DNA of 15,601 nt from the NCBI GenBank assembly GCA_964627195.1, contig CAZVJU010000025.1, forward strand, positions 1 to 15,601, written 5' to 3'. Every line of letters begins with the position of its first letter. Within the stretch, counting starts at the first letter, position 1. A program made the position numbers and the translations under genes. This stretch comes from CAZVJU01 sp964627195 (GTDB lineage: Bacteria; Patescibacteriota; Microgenomatia; UBA8517). Positions 6,497 through 11,989 of the stretch are shown here, piece after piece. The notes beneath the pieces are model-generated. The model worked only from the letters and a program-made list of their open reading frames with translations, was not told the origin of the DNA and did no database searches.

Positions 6497-7268
6497 AATG
6501 AGTCACCTCCTTTGAGTAACTTTGTATCAACTTGTCGAAACTTTTCCATGTTAGTTGTTGTTTAGCGTCGGTTAGTGCACTCTTTGGATTATGATGTACT
6601 TCGACAATTAGTCCGTCAAAGTTATATTTTTCCGCTTCTTTTGTTATTTTAATTACGTTTTCTACCGACCCTCCAGTATGCGAAGGGTCAAATATCATAG
6701 GTAACATGAATTTTTCTTTTATCCTCATGGCCATTCCAAAGTCAGGAGGATTCCTAAATCCTTTTGGGTTATTACCGTTTGGAATAAAACCACGGTGACA
6801 AAGAATTATTTGCTTTTCTGAAATTCGACTTGACAAAACATGCTCGACAATTCCCTCCCAATGGTCTTCGCTTGGCCAAGGTTGATTCTTAACCATTAAG
6901 AATACCCGGCTTTCTCCCTTTACCGCTTTTGCAATGTCACGCTGGATGTGGTGGTTTTGGTTTCGGGCACCGATCCATAGAAGTAGTTTAGTTTGAGGAT
7001 TTGCAATTAGGACACTTTCCATTACTAGTTCTGCTTGGCTTGGTAGCAATACTTCTGTAGCAGGATTTATGCCCGAAAGCGCTCCTTGTATTAAGTACTT
7101 AATTCCCTTTTCTCCTAGTCCTTCGAAACCCGGCCTTGTTCTTGGTTTCCATAGAGACATACGCATGAAATTCAAACTCCTGATTTTTGCATTTTCTATC
7201 GAGGTCTTTATTTGTGTTTGTGATTCGACGGCACAAGGTCCTGCGATTAATATATTTTTCCTTTTCAT
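6486..7268 (-). CDS. aroF: DAHP synthase, type I-beta
   Basis: This enzyme condenses phosphoenolpyruvate and erythrose 4-phosphate to 3-deoxy-D-arabino-heptulosonate 7-phosphate, the first step of the shikimate pathway. Signatures: AGPCAVES (9-16), WKPRTRPGFEGLG (40-52, phosphate and PEP binding), WIGARN (98-103), FDPSHTGG (193-200), GLIVEVHHNP (219-228) and ALTDAKQQ (231-238). Likely metal ligands are C12, H197, E223 and D234. At 260 aa it is the bare catalytic barrel; the N-terminal ferredoxin-like regulatory domain of Thermotoga-type enzymes and the C-terminal chorismate mutase of Bacteroidetes enzymes are both missing. The stretches FLMVKN (123-128) and ILCHRGF (155-161) look like the Bacteroidetes fusion family. 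The start overlaps the pfkB stop as ATGA. KDO-8-phosphate synthase, a fold relative, is less likely given the KPRT and ARN motifs and the neighbours. Confidence 0.93.
   Translation of the reverse strand: MKRKNILIAGPCAVESQTQIKTSIENAKIRSLNFMRMSLWKPRTRPGFEGLGEKGIKYLIQGALSGINPATEVLLPSQAELVMESVLIANPQTKLLLWIGARNQNHHIQRDIAKAVKGESRVFLMVKNQPWPSEDHWEGIVEHVLSSRISEKQIILCHRGFIPNGNNPKGFRNPPDFGMAMRIKEKFMLPMIFDPSHTGGSVENVIKITKEAEKYNFDGLIVEVHHNPKSALTDAKQQLTWKSFDKLIQSYSKEVTHYGN
6503..6513 (-). promoter_or_regulatory. Perfect Shine-Dalgarno for the 59-aa gene
   Basis: AAAGGAGGTGA on the minus strand complements the conserved 16S rRNA 3' end (CACCTCCTTT) over its full length. Nine bases separate GGAGG from the ATG at 6496. 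It lies inside the aroF coding sequence. Most other starts in the window have no clear SD, so this site fixes the start of the small gene. Confidence 0.8.
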
Positions 7269-8197
7269 AAAGATTCTAAATTTGCGTTAAGTACCGATTC
7301 CAAATTTATATTTTTCTGTACAGCAGATTTACTGAAATCGGCTATTTCATTTTTTGTCGGTATAGCTGAGCCATTTCCGAAACGGGTGCATTGCAATCCT
7401 GCGACTAGGTTAGCAAATTCAACGCAGTGACTAAGATTCCAGTTATTGAGTAGTCCCCAAGCAAAACCGCCGCGAAAGATATCGCCGGCACCCAAAGGAT
7501 CGACTGCTTTGATATCGTAAGCAGGATGGAGATTGAATTTTCCCTGATCGTAAATAATACTTCCTGAAACTCCGGCTGTTATAATCACCGGTTTCTGATA
7601 CGAAGAATATAATTTTTGTATACCCTTTTTTATGTTACTTCCTTCCGATAACTGTTTGACACTTTCAATGGGGATAATCAGGTGTTCTAAGTGATGAAAG
7701 GTAGACAGAATGGTCTCTGAAACCTCTGTTGAGGGATCAAATATTATCGGCGTAGATCTACGTTTTTTTTGGATGACTTCTTGGAGCGCAAAAGGTTCGT
7801 GCCTATCCATGACGATAATATCCGCTTCTTTAATAAAGTCTTCGGCAATATTTCTGACAGGATCGTAGTGTACTCTGTCGTGAATGATAGTTCTGGAAAA
7901 ACCACCTGTATTTACTAAAACCACATTAGTTTTTGTGCTCTTCTGAAAATATGGAATAAGACGTACGCGTTCTTTCCGCATTTTTTTTCTTATTGACGCT
8001 GCAAATTTGTCTTTGCCTAGAGGAGTAATTAAAGTGCATTTTGCCCCCAGTCGCGATAACAAAGTTAACGCGGTAGTCACCGGTCCTCCGAACGAAAACT
8101 CAACCCGTGTAGGTTCAACTTTTGCTCCTTCAGAAGGATATTCCGGCAGTATATAAATTTTATCAAGTACGACTTGTCCGATTCCTAGAACTTTCAT
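7265..8197 (-). CDS. PfkB-family (ribokinase-like) carbohydrate kinase, substrate unknown
   Basis: This is an ATP-dependent kinase of the ribokinase/PfkB fold, about 310 aa, the usual length. The N-terminal glycine pair lies in FSFGGPVTTA (about 35-44 from this start), and the C-terminal signature is AVDPLGAGDIFRGGF (about 231-245), in which the Asp of GAGD is the catalytic base. Substrate residues do not identify a sugar or nucleoside. It is the first enzyme of the aromatic operon, and its TGA overlaps the aroF ATG, so the products are made together. I chose the ATG at 8197 because a 28-codon upstream ORF ends in an ATGA overlap exactly there; an ATG at 8203, two codons earlier, is the alternative. 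It might be a non-orthologous shikimate kinase, or it may supply a sugar phosphate. Neither can be shown from sequence. Confidence 0.85.
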   Translation of the reverse strand: MKVLGIGQVVLDKIYILPEYPSEGAKVEPTRVEFSFGGPVTTALTLLSRLGAKCTLITPLGKDKFAASIRKKMRKERVRLIPYFQKSTKTNVVLVNTGGFSRTIIHDRVHYDPVRNIAEDFIKEADIIVMDRHEPFALQEVIQKKRRSTPIIFDPSTEVSETILSTFHHLEHLIIPIESVKQLSEGSNIKKGIQKLYSSYQKPVIITAGVSGSIIYDQGKFNLHPAYDIKAVDPLGAGDIFRGGFAWGLLNNWNLSHCVEFANLVAGLQCTRFGNGSAIPTKNEIADFSKSAVQKNINLESVLNANLESL

Positions 8198-8280
8198 ATG
8201 CATAAGCAGAGCTTGGCCGAGCTAGACTCGGTAAGCGGAGCTTGTGGCTTTGCCATAAAAAAAATTTGTGGCTTTGCCAT
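8194..8280 (-). CDS. 28-codon coupling ORF between the attenuator and pfkB
   Basis: The ATG at 8280 follows GGAGG (8292-8288) by seven bases, an excellent ribosome site. It opens 28 codons beginning MAKPQIFF, then MAKPQAPLTE, then SSSAKLCLCI. The first five codons are repeated at codons 9-13, reflecting a tandem DNA repeat. The TGA overlaps the pfkB ATG at 8197 as ATGA, a classic coupling arrangement. Its SD is the 3' strand of the predicted terminator stem, so it is exposed only if that hairpin does not form. The peptide itself looks unremarkable, and the ORF may serve only to deliver ribosomes to pfkB. Confidence 0.5.
   Translation of the reverse strand: MAKPQIFFMAKPQAPLTESSSAKLCLCI
8202..8217. 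repeat. Second copy of a 16-bp dispersed repeat (first at 21-36)
   Basis: ATAAGCAGAGCTTGGC here and ATAAGCAAAGCTTGGC at 21-36 differ at one base. Both copies lie at the 5' or 3' border of minus-strand genes. A short hairpin CCGAG/CTCGG (8217-8221 and 8227-8231) adjoins this copy. It is probably part of a genome-wide intergenic repeat family, which cannot be confirmed from two copies. Confidence 0.45.
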
Positions 8281-8287
8281 AAAAAAA
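8242..8287. repeat. Tandem direct repeat, 24-bp period, two copies
   Basis: TTGTGGCTTTGCCATAAAAA starts at 8242 and again at 8266 with identical sequence. The 24-bp period keeps reading frame in the 28-codon ORF. The second copy abuts the A-run that becomes the U-tract of the minus-strand terminator. Confidence 0.85.
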
Positions 8288-8308
8288 CCTCCTTATTTCT
8301 AGGAGGTT
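8281..8308 (-). terminator. Intrinsic terminator of the aromatic-operon leader (segments 3 and 4)
   Basis: Read on the minus strand, AACCTCC (8308-8302), a nine-base loop, and GGAGGTT (8292-8286) make a 7-bp stem followed by seven U (8287-8281, partly within the stem). It lies upstream of pfkB and downstream of a promoter and leader peptide, so it is best read as an attenuator. It could also end transcripts from the transposase gene. Its 5' strand includes CCTCCTA (8306-8300), identical to the first strand of hairpin 1. Confidence 0.8.
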
Positions 8309-8354
8309 GGTTTGTAAAATTAGTTTCTTTTTCTTTTAAAGGAAATACAACCCG

Positions 8355-8371
8355 CCTCCTAGGTTAGGAGG
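8355..8371 (-). promoter_or_regulatory. Leader hairpin 1 (segments 1 and 2), overlapping the leader-peptide stop
   Basis: CCTCCTA, loop ACC, TAGGAGG on the minus strand: seven perfect base pairs with a three-base loop and no U-tract. The leader-peptide TAA (8366-8364) lies in its 5' strand and loop. It is the protector hairpin expected before an attenuator terminator. Confidence 0.75.
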
Positions 8372-8408
8372 TAAAGTAGTATCTAAAAAACCATCGGGTC
8401 GTTTTCAT
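8364..8408 (-). CDS. Aromatic-residue leader peptide, MKTTRWFFRYYFTS
   Basis: A 14-codon ORF, ATG at 8408 and TAA at 8366-8364. Six of its 14 residues are aromatic: W6, F7, F8, Y10, Y11 and F12. That is the hallmark of leader peptides such as those of E. coli pheA and pheST, which use runs of Phe as a supply sensor. It begins seven bases after a TAAAAT -10 box, so the mRNA would start at or next to the ATG, without a Shine-Dalgarno. Its last codons form segment 1 of the attenuator. The downstream operon makes Phe and Tyr and ends in tyrS, in agreement with the sensed amino acids. The peptide is not expected to have a function of its own. Confidence 0.8.
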   Translation of the reverse strand: MKTTRWFFRYYFTS

Positions 8409-8415
8409 TTTGAGT

Positions 8416-8445
8416 ATTTTAACTTTATCTTTACAGGGTTGTCAA
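8416..8445 (-). promoter_or_regulatory. Promoter of the aromatic amino acid operon
   Basis: On the minus strand a perfect -35 TTGACA (8445-8440), an 18-bp spacer and a -10 TAAAAT (8421-8416, one mismatch to consensus). The predicted start is at or just before the leader-peptide ATG at 8408. It is the best sigma-70-type promoter in the window and lies 32 bp beyond the left repeat of the transposase unit, which probably inserted just upstream of the operon. Confidence 0.75.
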
Positions 8446-8476
8446 TACCGCTTATGTGAACTAGTAAATGTTCCTA

Positions 8477-8506
8477 CCACCCTAAGGGTGGTTTAGGTTT
8501 GCACCC
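8477..8506. repeat. Left REP-like repeat of the transposase unit
   Basis: A 30-bp sequence starting CCACCCTAAGGGTGG and ending GTTTGCACCC, repeated in the same orientation at 9261-9290 with 28 of 30 identical bases. This copy forms a hairpin of ACCACCC/GGGTGGT (8476-8492) with loop TAA. On the minus strand GTAG sits at the hairpin foot, as in classic REP elements recognised by RAYT enzymes. Confidence 0.75.
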
Positions 8507-8535
8507 GACGTTATTTTAATAGATTGTATCTCAAT

Positions 8536-9204
8536 TTATTCGATAATTGCCTTCTTTATAAGATTGAGTTTTCTTTGGTAATCGACTTGGTTCTCTACGA
8601 ACTTTTGATACTTCCTAGTTGAACCCAATATCTTTAATAATAATTGTGTATTAATAAGATCCCGCTGCGAATTTCCTGTATAGAATGGATATGAGGTCCA
8701 AGGATATTTAGGTAAATTTTCCATTTCGATTAGATAGGAAGTTACTGGATTAAGATGTATGTAGCGAGAAACGTGCACGAAGATTTCATCACTTTCAATC
8801 CACTTTGCTTTGAATGGATTTTTAAATACACTGCCGCCACGATCATTTTTCTTGTTGTAATATTTTGCAAACGCGTTTTGAAAGTTTGATATGAATGACT
8901 TCAGGCCGTCTTTAGCTAACTGTTTTAAAAGTATATGAAAATGATCTGGCATAAGTGAGAAAGCATATATTTCTACAAAGGGTTTTTGTTTTTTGATATT
9001 TTCTAGATACTCTTTTCTATTTTCACTTGAAAGATCCTTATAATGAGAAAACTTAATATTTTGAGGAAATCGATAAAAGTATATTAAATCCAAAGCTCTT
9101 TGCAGTTCTTTGTAACCAATGAGTATTTCTAGACTTCCAACTGAACGATTGTAAATGTGGTATATTTCGCCTTCTGAAAAAATAACCTTTCTTTTGTTTG
9201 CCAT
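8536..9204 (-). CDS. REP-associated tyrosine transposase (Y1_Tnp family, IS200-like)
   Basis: A single-strand DNA transposase or nuclease of the HUH superfamily, 222 aa, typical of RAYTs. The metal-binding HUH motif is PDHFHILLK (86-94; H88 and H90), preceded by the beta-strand FVEIYAFSLM. The candidate catalytic tyrosine is Y115 or Y116 in NAFAKYYNKKN, about 26 residues later, as expected. YIHLNPV (148-154) and PWTSY (168-172) are typical of the RAYT/IS200-like group. The N-terminus IYHIYNR (14-20) matches the common start of this family. No stop or frameshift interrupts it, so it appears intact. The gene is flanked by REP-like repeats, which such proteins bind and mobilise. No second gene such as tnpB is present. 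Confidence 0.9.
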   Translation of the reverse strand: MANKRKVIFSEGEIYHIYNRSVGSLEILIGYKELQRALDLIYFYRFPQNIKFSHYKDLSSENRKEYLENIKKQKPFVEIYAFSLMPDHFHILLKQLAKDGLKSFISNFQNAFAKYYNKKNDRGGSVFKNPFKAKWIESDEIFVHVSRYIHLNPVTSYLIEMENLPKYPWTSYPFYTGNSQRDLINTQLLLKILGSTRKYQKFVENQVDYQRKLNLIKKAIIE

Positions 9205-9260
9205 TGCTTGTCTATCAATTTATATAGGTCCGAAGGAAAAGTAAAGTGTGTGAACGTATT

Positions 9261-9290
9261 CCACCCTAAGAGTAGTTTAGGTTTGCACCC
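9261..9290. repeat. Right REP-like repeat of the transposase unit
   Basis: Same orientation as the copy at 8477-8506, with 28 of 30 bases identical. Two changes (GGGTGG to GAGTAG) break the hairpin seen in the left copy. TGTGAAC also precedes both copies at slightly different spacing. The structured form therefore survives only at the left end. Confidence 0.75.
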
Positions 9291-9385
9291 TTCGTTTTTA
9301 ATGTTTTTCTGAACTAGGCTTTCTGTTGAGGTAATTTTTAAGGTGTTGAATTATTTAGGGTGTGAATTAGTTCAGCGATTTTTGG

Positions 9386-9398
9386 TACAATTGATAAT
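9386..9398 (+). promoter_or_regulatory. Candidate -10 elements before the penicillin-binding-protein gene
   Basis: TACAAT (9386-9391) and GATAAT (9393-9398) precede the ATG at 9406. GATAAT lies seven bases away, a leaderless spacing like that of the leader peptide and tyrS. No convincing -35 is seen. Either box would place the transcript start downstream of the TTG at 9343 and so support the ATG at 9406. Confidence 0.4.
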
Positions 9399-9405
9399 TA
9401 GGTGT

Positions 9406-11982
9406 ATGGCACGCTGGAAAAATATCAGAAGAAAAAGGCGCAGGTCAAGCCGTTGGGCATATCAATCAGAGTCGGTTGATAGTAGTAGAAAGCTGGTCAA
9501 AATGGCTAAACTTGCTTTCTTTGGGGTAATCCTTCTTTTTTTAGGTTTTTTTGTATTATTACCTTTATTTGCTTCTAATCTTCCCTCACCGGAGACGGTG
9601 GTGCGTCGTGAGGGTTTCGCAACAAAAATTCTGGACAGAAATGGGAAAGCGCTTTATGACATTTTTGCCGATCGGAGGAGATCCCCTGTCGAATTAAAGG
9701 ATGTGCCCCAGGATTTGCGTGACGCTACAGTTGCCATCGAAGATAAAAATTTTTATAAGCACCAGGGGTTTGATCCTGTGGGGATGCTTAGGGGCTTTTC
9801 TAGAATATTTACCAGGGGTTATGCTCAAGGCGGATCGACTTTAACTCAGCAGCTTGTCAAAAATGTCTTATTAACTCCCGAGAGGACGATATGGCGAAAG
9901 GTAAAAGAATTTGTACTTGCAATCCAAATTGAGAGGAAATATTCAAAAGACGACATATTACAGATGTATTTGAATGAGGCTCCGTATGGCGGAACAGCAT
10001 GGGGAGTTGAGGTCGCAGCAGAAACCTATTTTGGCAAAAATGTGAAGGATCTCAGTTTGGTCGAGTCTGCAATTTTGGCAGGTTTTCCTCAGAGGCCAAG
10101 CGTATATTCTCCCTACTCACCAGAGCCGAAAGCCTATGTTGAGAGAACGACCCAAGTACTCCGGCGTATGCGTGAAGATAAATATATAGCAGAGGACGAA
10201 GAAGAGAGCGCACTTACTGATTTGGACAATATTACTTTTCAGGAAAGAGGCGCAGGTTTTAAGGCACCGCATTTTGTACAATACGTCCAAAAAACATTGG
10301 AAGATCGCTACGGTGAACAGGTAGTCGAGCAGGGAGGGTTACGCGTAACAACTACACTTGATCTTGAATTACAGGAAAAGGCAGAAGAGATTGTTAGTGA
10401 GGAAATAGAGAAAGTAAAAAATCTGCACATAACAAATGGTGCCGCGGTCATTCTTAATCCACAAACCGGCGAAATTCTTGCCATGGTCGGTTCAAGAGGA
10501 TATGATGATCCCGATATTGACGGTCAAGTGAATGTAAGCACCGCCCTTAATCAACCAGGGTCAGCGATAAAGCCGATTACCTATGTAACTGCCTTTATGA
10601 AAGGCTATACCCCCTCAACGCTTTTGATGGATACCCCAACGGAGTTCCCCGGTGGGATTGGTCAGCCGCCATATACACCGGAAAATTATGACGGTAAGTT
10701 TAGAGGGCCGATTCAGGTACGCTACGCTCTCGGGAATTCGATTAATATTCCTGCCGTAAAAATGCTTGCGATGATCGGTATTAAGGATACTTTACAAACT
10801 GCTTATGATCTTGGCATTAGTACACTCGAGCCCAGTAGTGATACTCTCAAAAGAGTTGGTCTCTCCCTTACTCTGGGTGGCGGAGACGTAAGGCTTTTAG
10901 AGCTAAGTAGTGCTTATGCTGCTTTTATGAACGGTGGATTTAGAGTTGATGCCACTGCGATCCTGAAAGTGGAAGATGCTGATGGTAAGGTTTTAGAAGA
11001 AGTTCATCCCGATAAAGTTAGACGGGTGCTTACTCCCGAGCAGGCATATCTTATTGCGGATATACTCTCCGATAACGACGCCAGGAAAGATGTTTTTGGC
11101 GTAAATTCTCAATTGGTTATTCCAGGCAGAGTGGTTGCAGTAAAAACCGGAACGACTAACGACAGGCGTGACAATTGGACTCTTGGCGGTAATACTCAGG
11201 GGTTAGTAGGAGTATGGGTAGGTAATAATGATAATTCGGAAATGAAAGAGGTTGCTTCAGGTGTAACAGGTGCCTCACCTATTTGGCGAAGACTGATCAT
11301 GCAGACGCTCAATGCCAAACCGAATATCGGTTTTGAAGTTCCGGGAGGAATTGTTACCAAAGCAGTCGATAGCATATCAGGCTACGAAGCGCACGATGGT
11401 TTTCCGTCGCGAATTGAAAAGTTTATTGTGGGAAGAGAAGCCAGAGCAGATACGCTTCACGTTAAGCTGAAAGTGTGTAAGTCGGACGGCAAGTTAGCCT
11501 CCCCGAGCGATGTAGCAGCTGGCAATTATGAGGAAAAAGAATTTTTTGTATTTAAGGAGAATGATCCGGCGAGCAGTGATGGGGTTAATAGGTGGCAACT
11601 AGGTATTGATGAGTGGCTGGCAGGGCAAACTGACTCGAAATATCACCCGCCGACGGGTTACTGCGGTTCCGGAAATCCGGTAAATGTTGAATTTACCAAT
11701 CCGCATGATCGGGATTCAAATCTGCCGAATAAATTTAGCGTAAAGGTTCGGGCAGATTCAACTGAGGATATAGTTCAGATGGAGCTGGAAGTAGATGGGG
11801 CAAAAGTTCGGACTTTTACAAAGCCGCCTTACGAGCAGGATATCGATTTATCCGATGGAGTACATACTCTTCGGGCTAAAGCGAAAGATTCGAAAGATCG
11901 CGAGTCGGATAGGGTAATTACAATCGGAGTTAATGTTGCCTGGGATTATTCACCCAGTTTGTCGCCAACGTCGACACCATAA
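9406..11982 (+). CDS. Class A penicillin-binding protein (PBP1A-like glycosyltransferase/transpeptidase)
   Basis: This protein polymerises lipid II into glycan strands and cross-links them, anchored in the cytoplasmic membrane. The 858 residues start at ATG 9406. A basic cytoplasmic head (ARWKNIRRKRRR) is followed by one membrane segment (about 36-58). The glycosyltransferase-51 domain has EDKNFYKHQG (112-121, catalytic E112), GGSTLTQQ (142-149) and ILQMYLNE (184-191). The transpeptidase domain has S386 in SAIK (386-389), SIN (445-447) and KTGT (580-583). A C-terminal extension of about 190 residues holds an Ig-like beta domain (about 755-842) and ends in a Ser/Pro/Thr tail (SPSLSPTSTP). Upstream in-frame codons back to a TTG at 9343 add 21 residues that look unlike an N-terminus. 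The gene converges on pheT with only 7 bp between stops, with no terminator visible. Confidence 0.95.
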   Translation: MARWKNIRRKRRRSSRWAYQSESVDSSRKLVKMAKLAFFGVILLFLGFFVLLPLFASNLPSPETVVRREGFATKILDRNGKALYDIFADRRRSPVELKDVPQDLRDATVAIEDKNFYKHQGFDPVGMLRGFSRIFTRGYAQGGSTLTQQLVKNVLLTPERTIWRKVKEFVLAIQIERKYSKDDILQMYLNEAPYGGTAWGVEVAAETYFGKNVKDLSLVESAILAGFPQRPSVYSPYSPEPKAYVERTTQVLRRMREDKYIAEDEEESALTDLDNITFQERGAGFKAPHFVQYVQKTLEDRYGEQVVEQGGLRVTTTLDLELQEKAEEIVSEEIEKVKNLHITNGAAVILNPQTGEILAMVGSRGYDDPDIDGQVNVSTALNQPGSAIKPITYVTAFMKGYTPSTLLMDTPTEFPGGIGQPPYTPENYDGKFRGPIQVRYALGNSINIPAVKMLAMIGIKDTLQTAYDLGISTLEPSSDTLKRVGLSLTLGGGDVRLLELSSAYAAFMNGGFRVDATAILKVEDADGKVLEEVHPDKVRRVLTPEQAYLIADILSDNDARKDVFGVNSQLVIPGRVVAVKTGTTNDRRDNWTLGGNTQGLVGVWVGNNDNSEMKEVASGVTGASPIWRRLIMQTLNAKPNIGFEVPGGIVTKAVDSISGYEAHDGFPSRIEKFIVGREARADTLHVKLKVCKSDGKLASPSDVAAGNYEEKEFFVFKENDPASSDGVNRWQLGIDEWLAGQTDSKYHPPTGYCGSGNPVNVEFTNPHDRDSNLPNKFSVKVRADSTEDIVQMELEVDGAKVRTFTKPPYEQDIDLSDGVHTLRAKAKDSKDRESDRVITIGVNVAWDYSPSLSPTSTP

Positions 11983-11989
11983 GAATGCT

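Larger units (their letters stand above)
8281..8408 (-). promoter_or_regulatory. Ribosome-mediated transcription attenuator of the aromatic operon
   Basis: Order in the RNA: leader peptide codons; segment 1 CCUCCUA (8371-8365); segment 2 UAGGAGG (8361-8355); an A/U-rich spacer of about 48 nt; segment 3 CCUCCUA (8306-8300); segment 4 GGAGGUU (8292-8286); U-tract. Segment 2 pairs over seven bases with either 1 or 3, so 1:2 plus 3:4 (terminator) competes with 2:3 (antiterminator). A ribosome waiting at the two Tyr codons (8381-8376) or the last Phe codon (8375-8373) would cover segment 1 and favour 2:3, giving read-through. One that reaches the stop (8366-8364) would cover segment 2 and allow the terminator. 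Stalling at the earlier Trp or Phe codons may leave segment 1 free, so the response is probably strongest to Tyr and Phe shortage. The pairing is seen directly; the mechanism is inferred from the trp/pheA paradigm. Confidence 0.75.
8477..9290 (-). mobile_element. RAYT/IS200-like unit with flanking direct REP-like repeats
   Basis: A Y1 transposase gene is bounded by two 30-bp copies (8477-8506 and 9261-9290). Both lie within about 60 bp of the gene ends. The total of about 814 bp is in the size range of single-gene IS200-type or REP-associated units. True cleavage sites cannot be seen without an empty site. It separates the divergent aromatic operon and penicillin-binding-protein gene. Confidence 0.6.

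Noticed and set aside
8281..8308. Hairpin plus U-tract as a mere terminator of the transposase gene
   Set aside because: It lies about 230 bp past the transposase stop, beyond a strong promoter and leader ORF, and shares strands with hairpin 1. Attenuation explains more, although it could also stop transposase transcripts.
8355..8371. AGGAGG in leader segment 2 as an SD for a TTG-initiated mini-ORF (TTG TAT TTC CTT TAA)
   Set aside because: Spacing is too short (four bases) and the ORF is four codons; the complementarity to segments 1 and 3 explains the motif.
8476..8506. AAGGGTGGTTTAGG on the plus strand, reminiscent of a T-box (AGGGTGGNACC) antiterminator core
   Set aside because: The second half does not match the T-box consensus, no specifier stem or terminator follows, the plus-strand gene downstream is a penicillin-binding protein, and the same sequence recurs as a repeat at the other side of the transposase gene.
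9343..9405. Longer start (TTG at 9343) for the penicillin-binding protein
   Set aside because: The 21 added residues do not look like part of the cytoplasmic head, and the candidate promoter boxes lie downstream of 9343; the ATG at 9406 gives a normal basic N-terminus.
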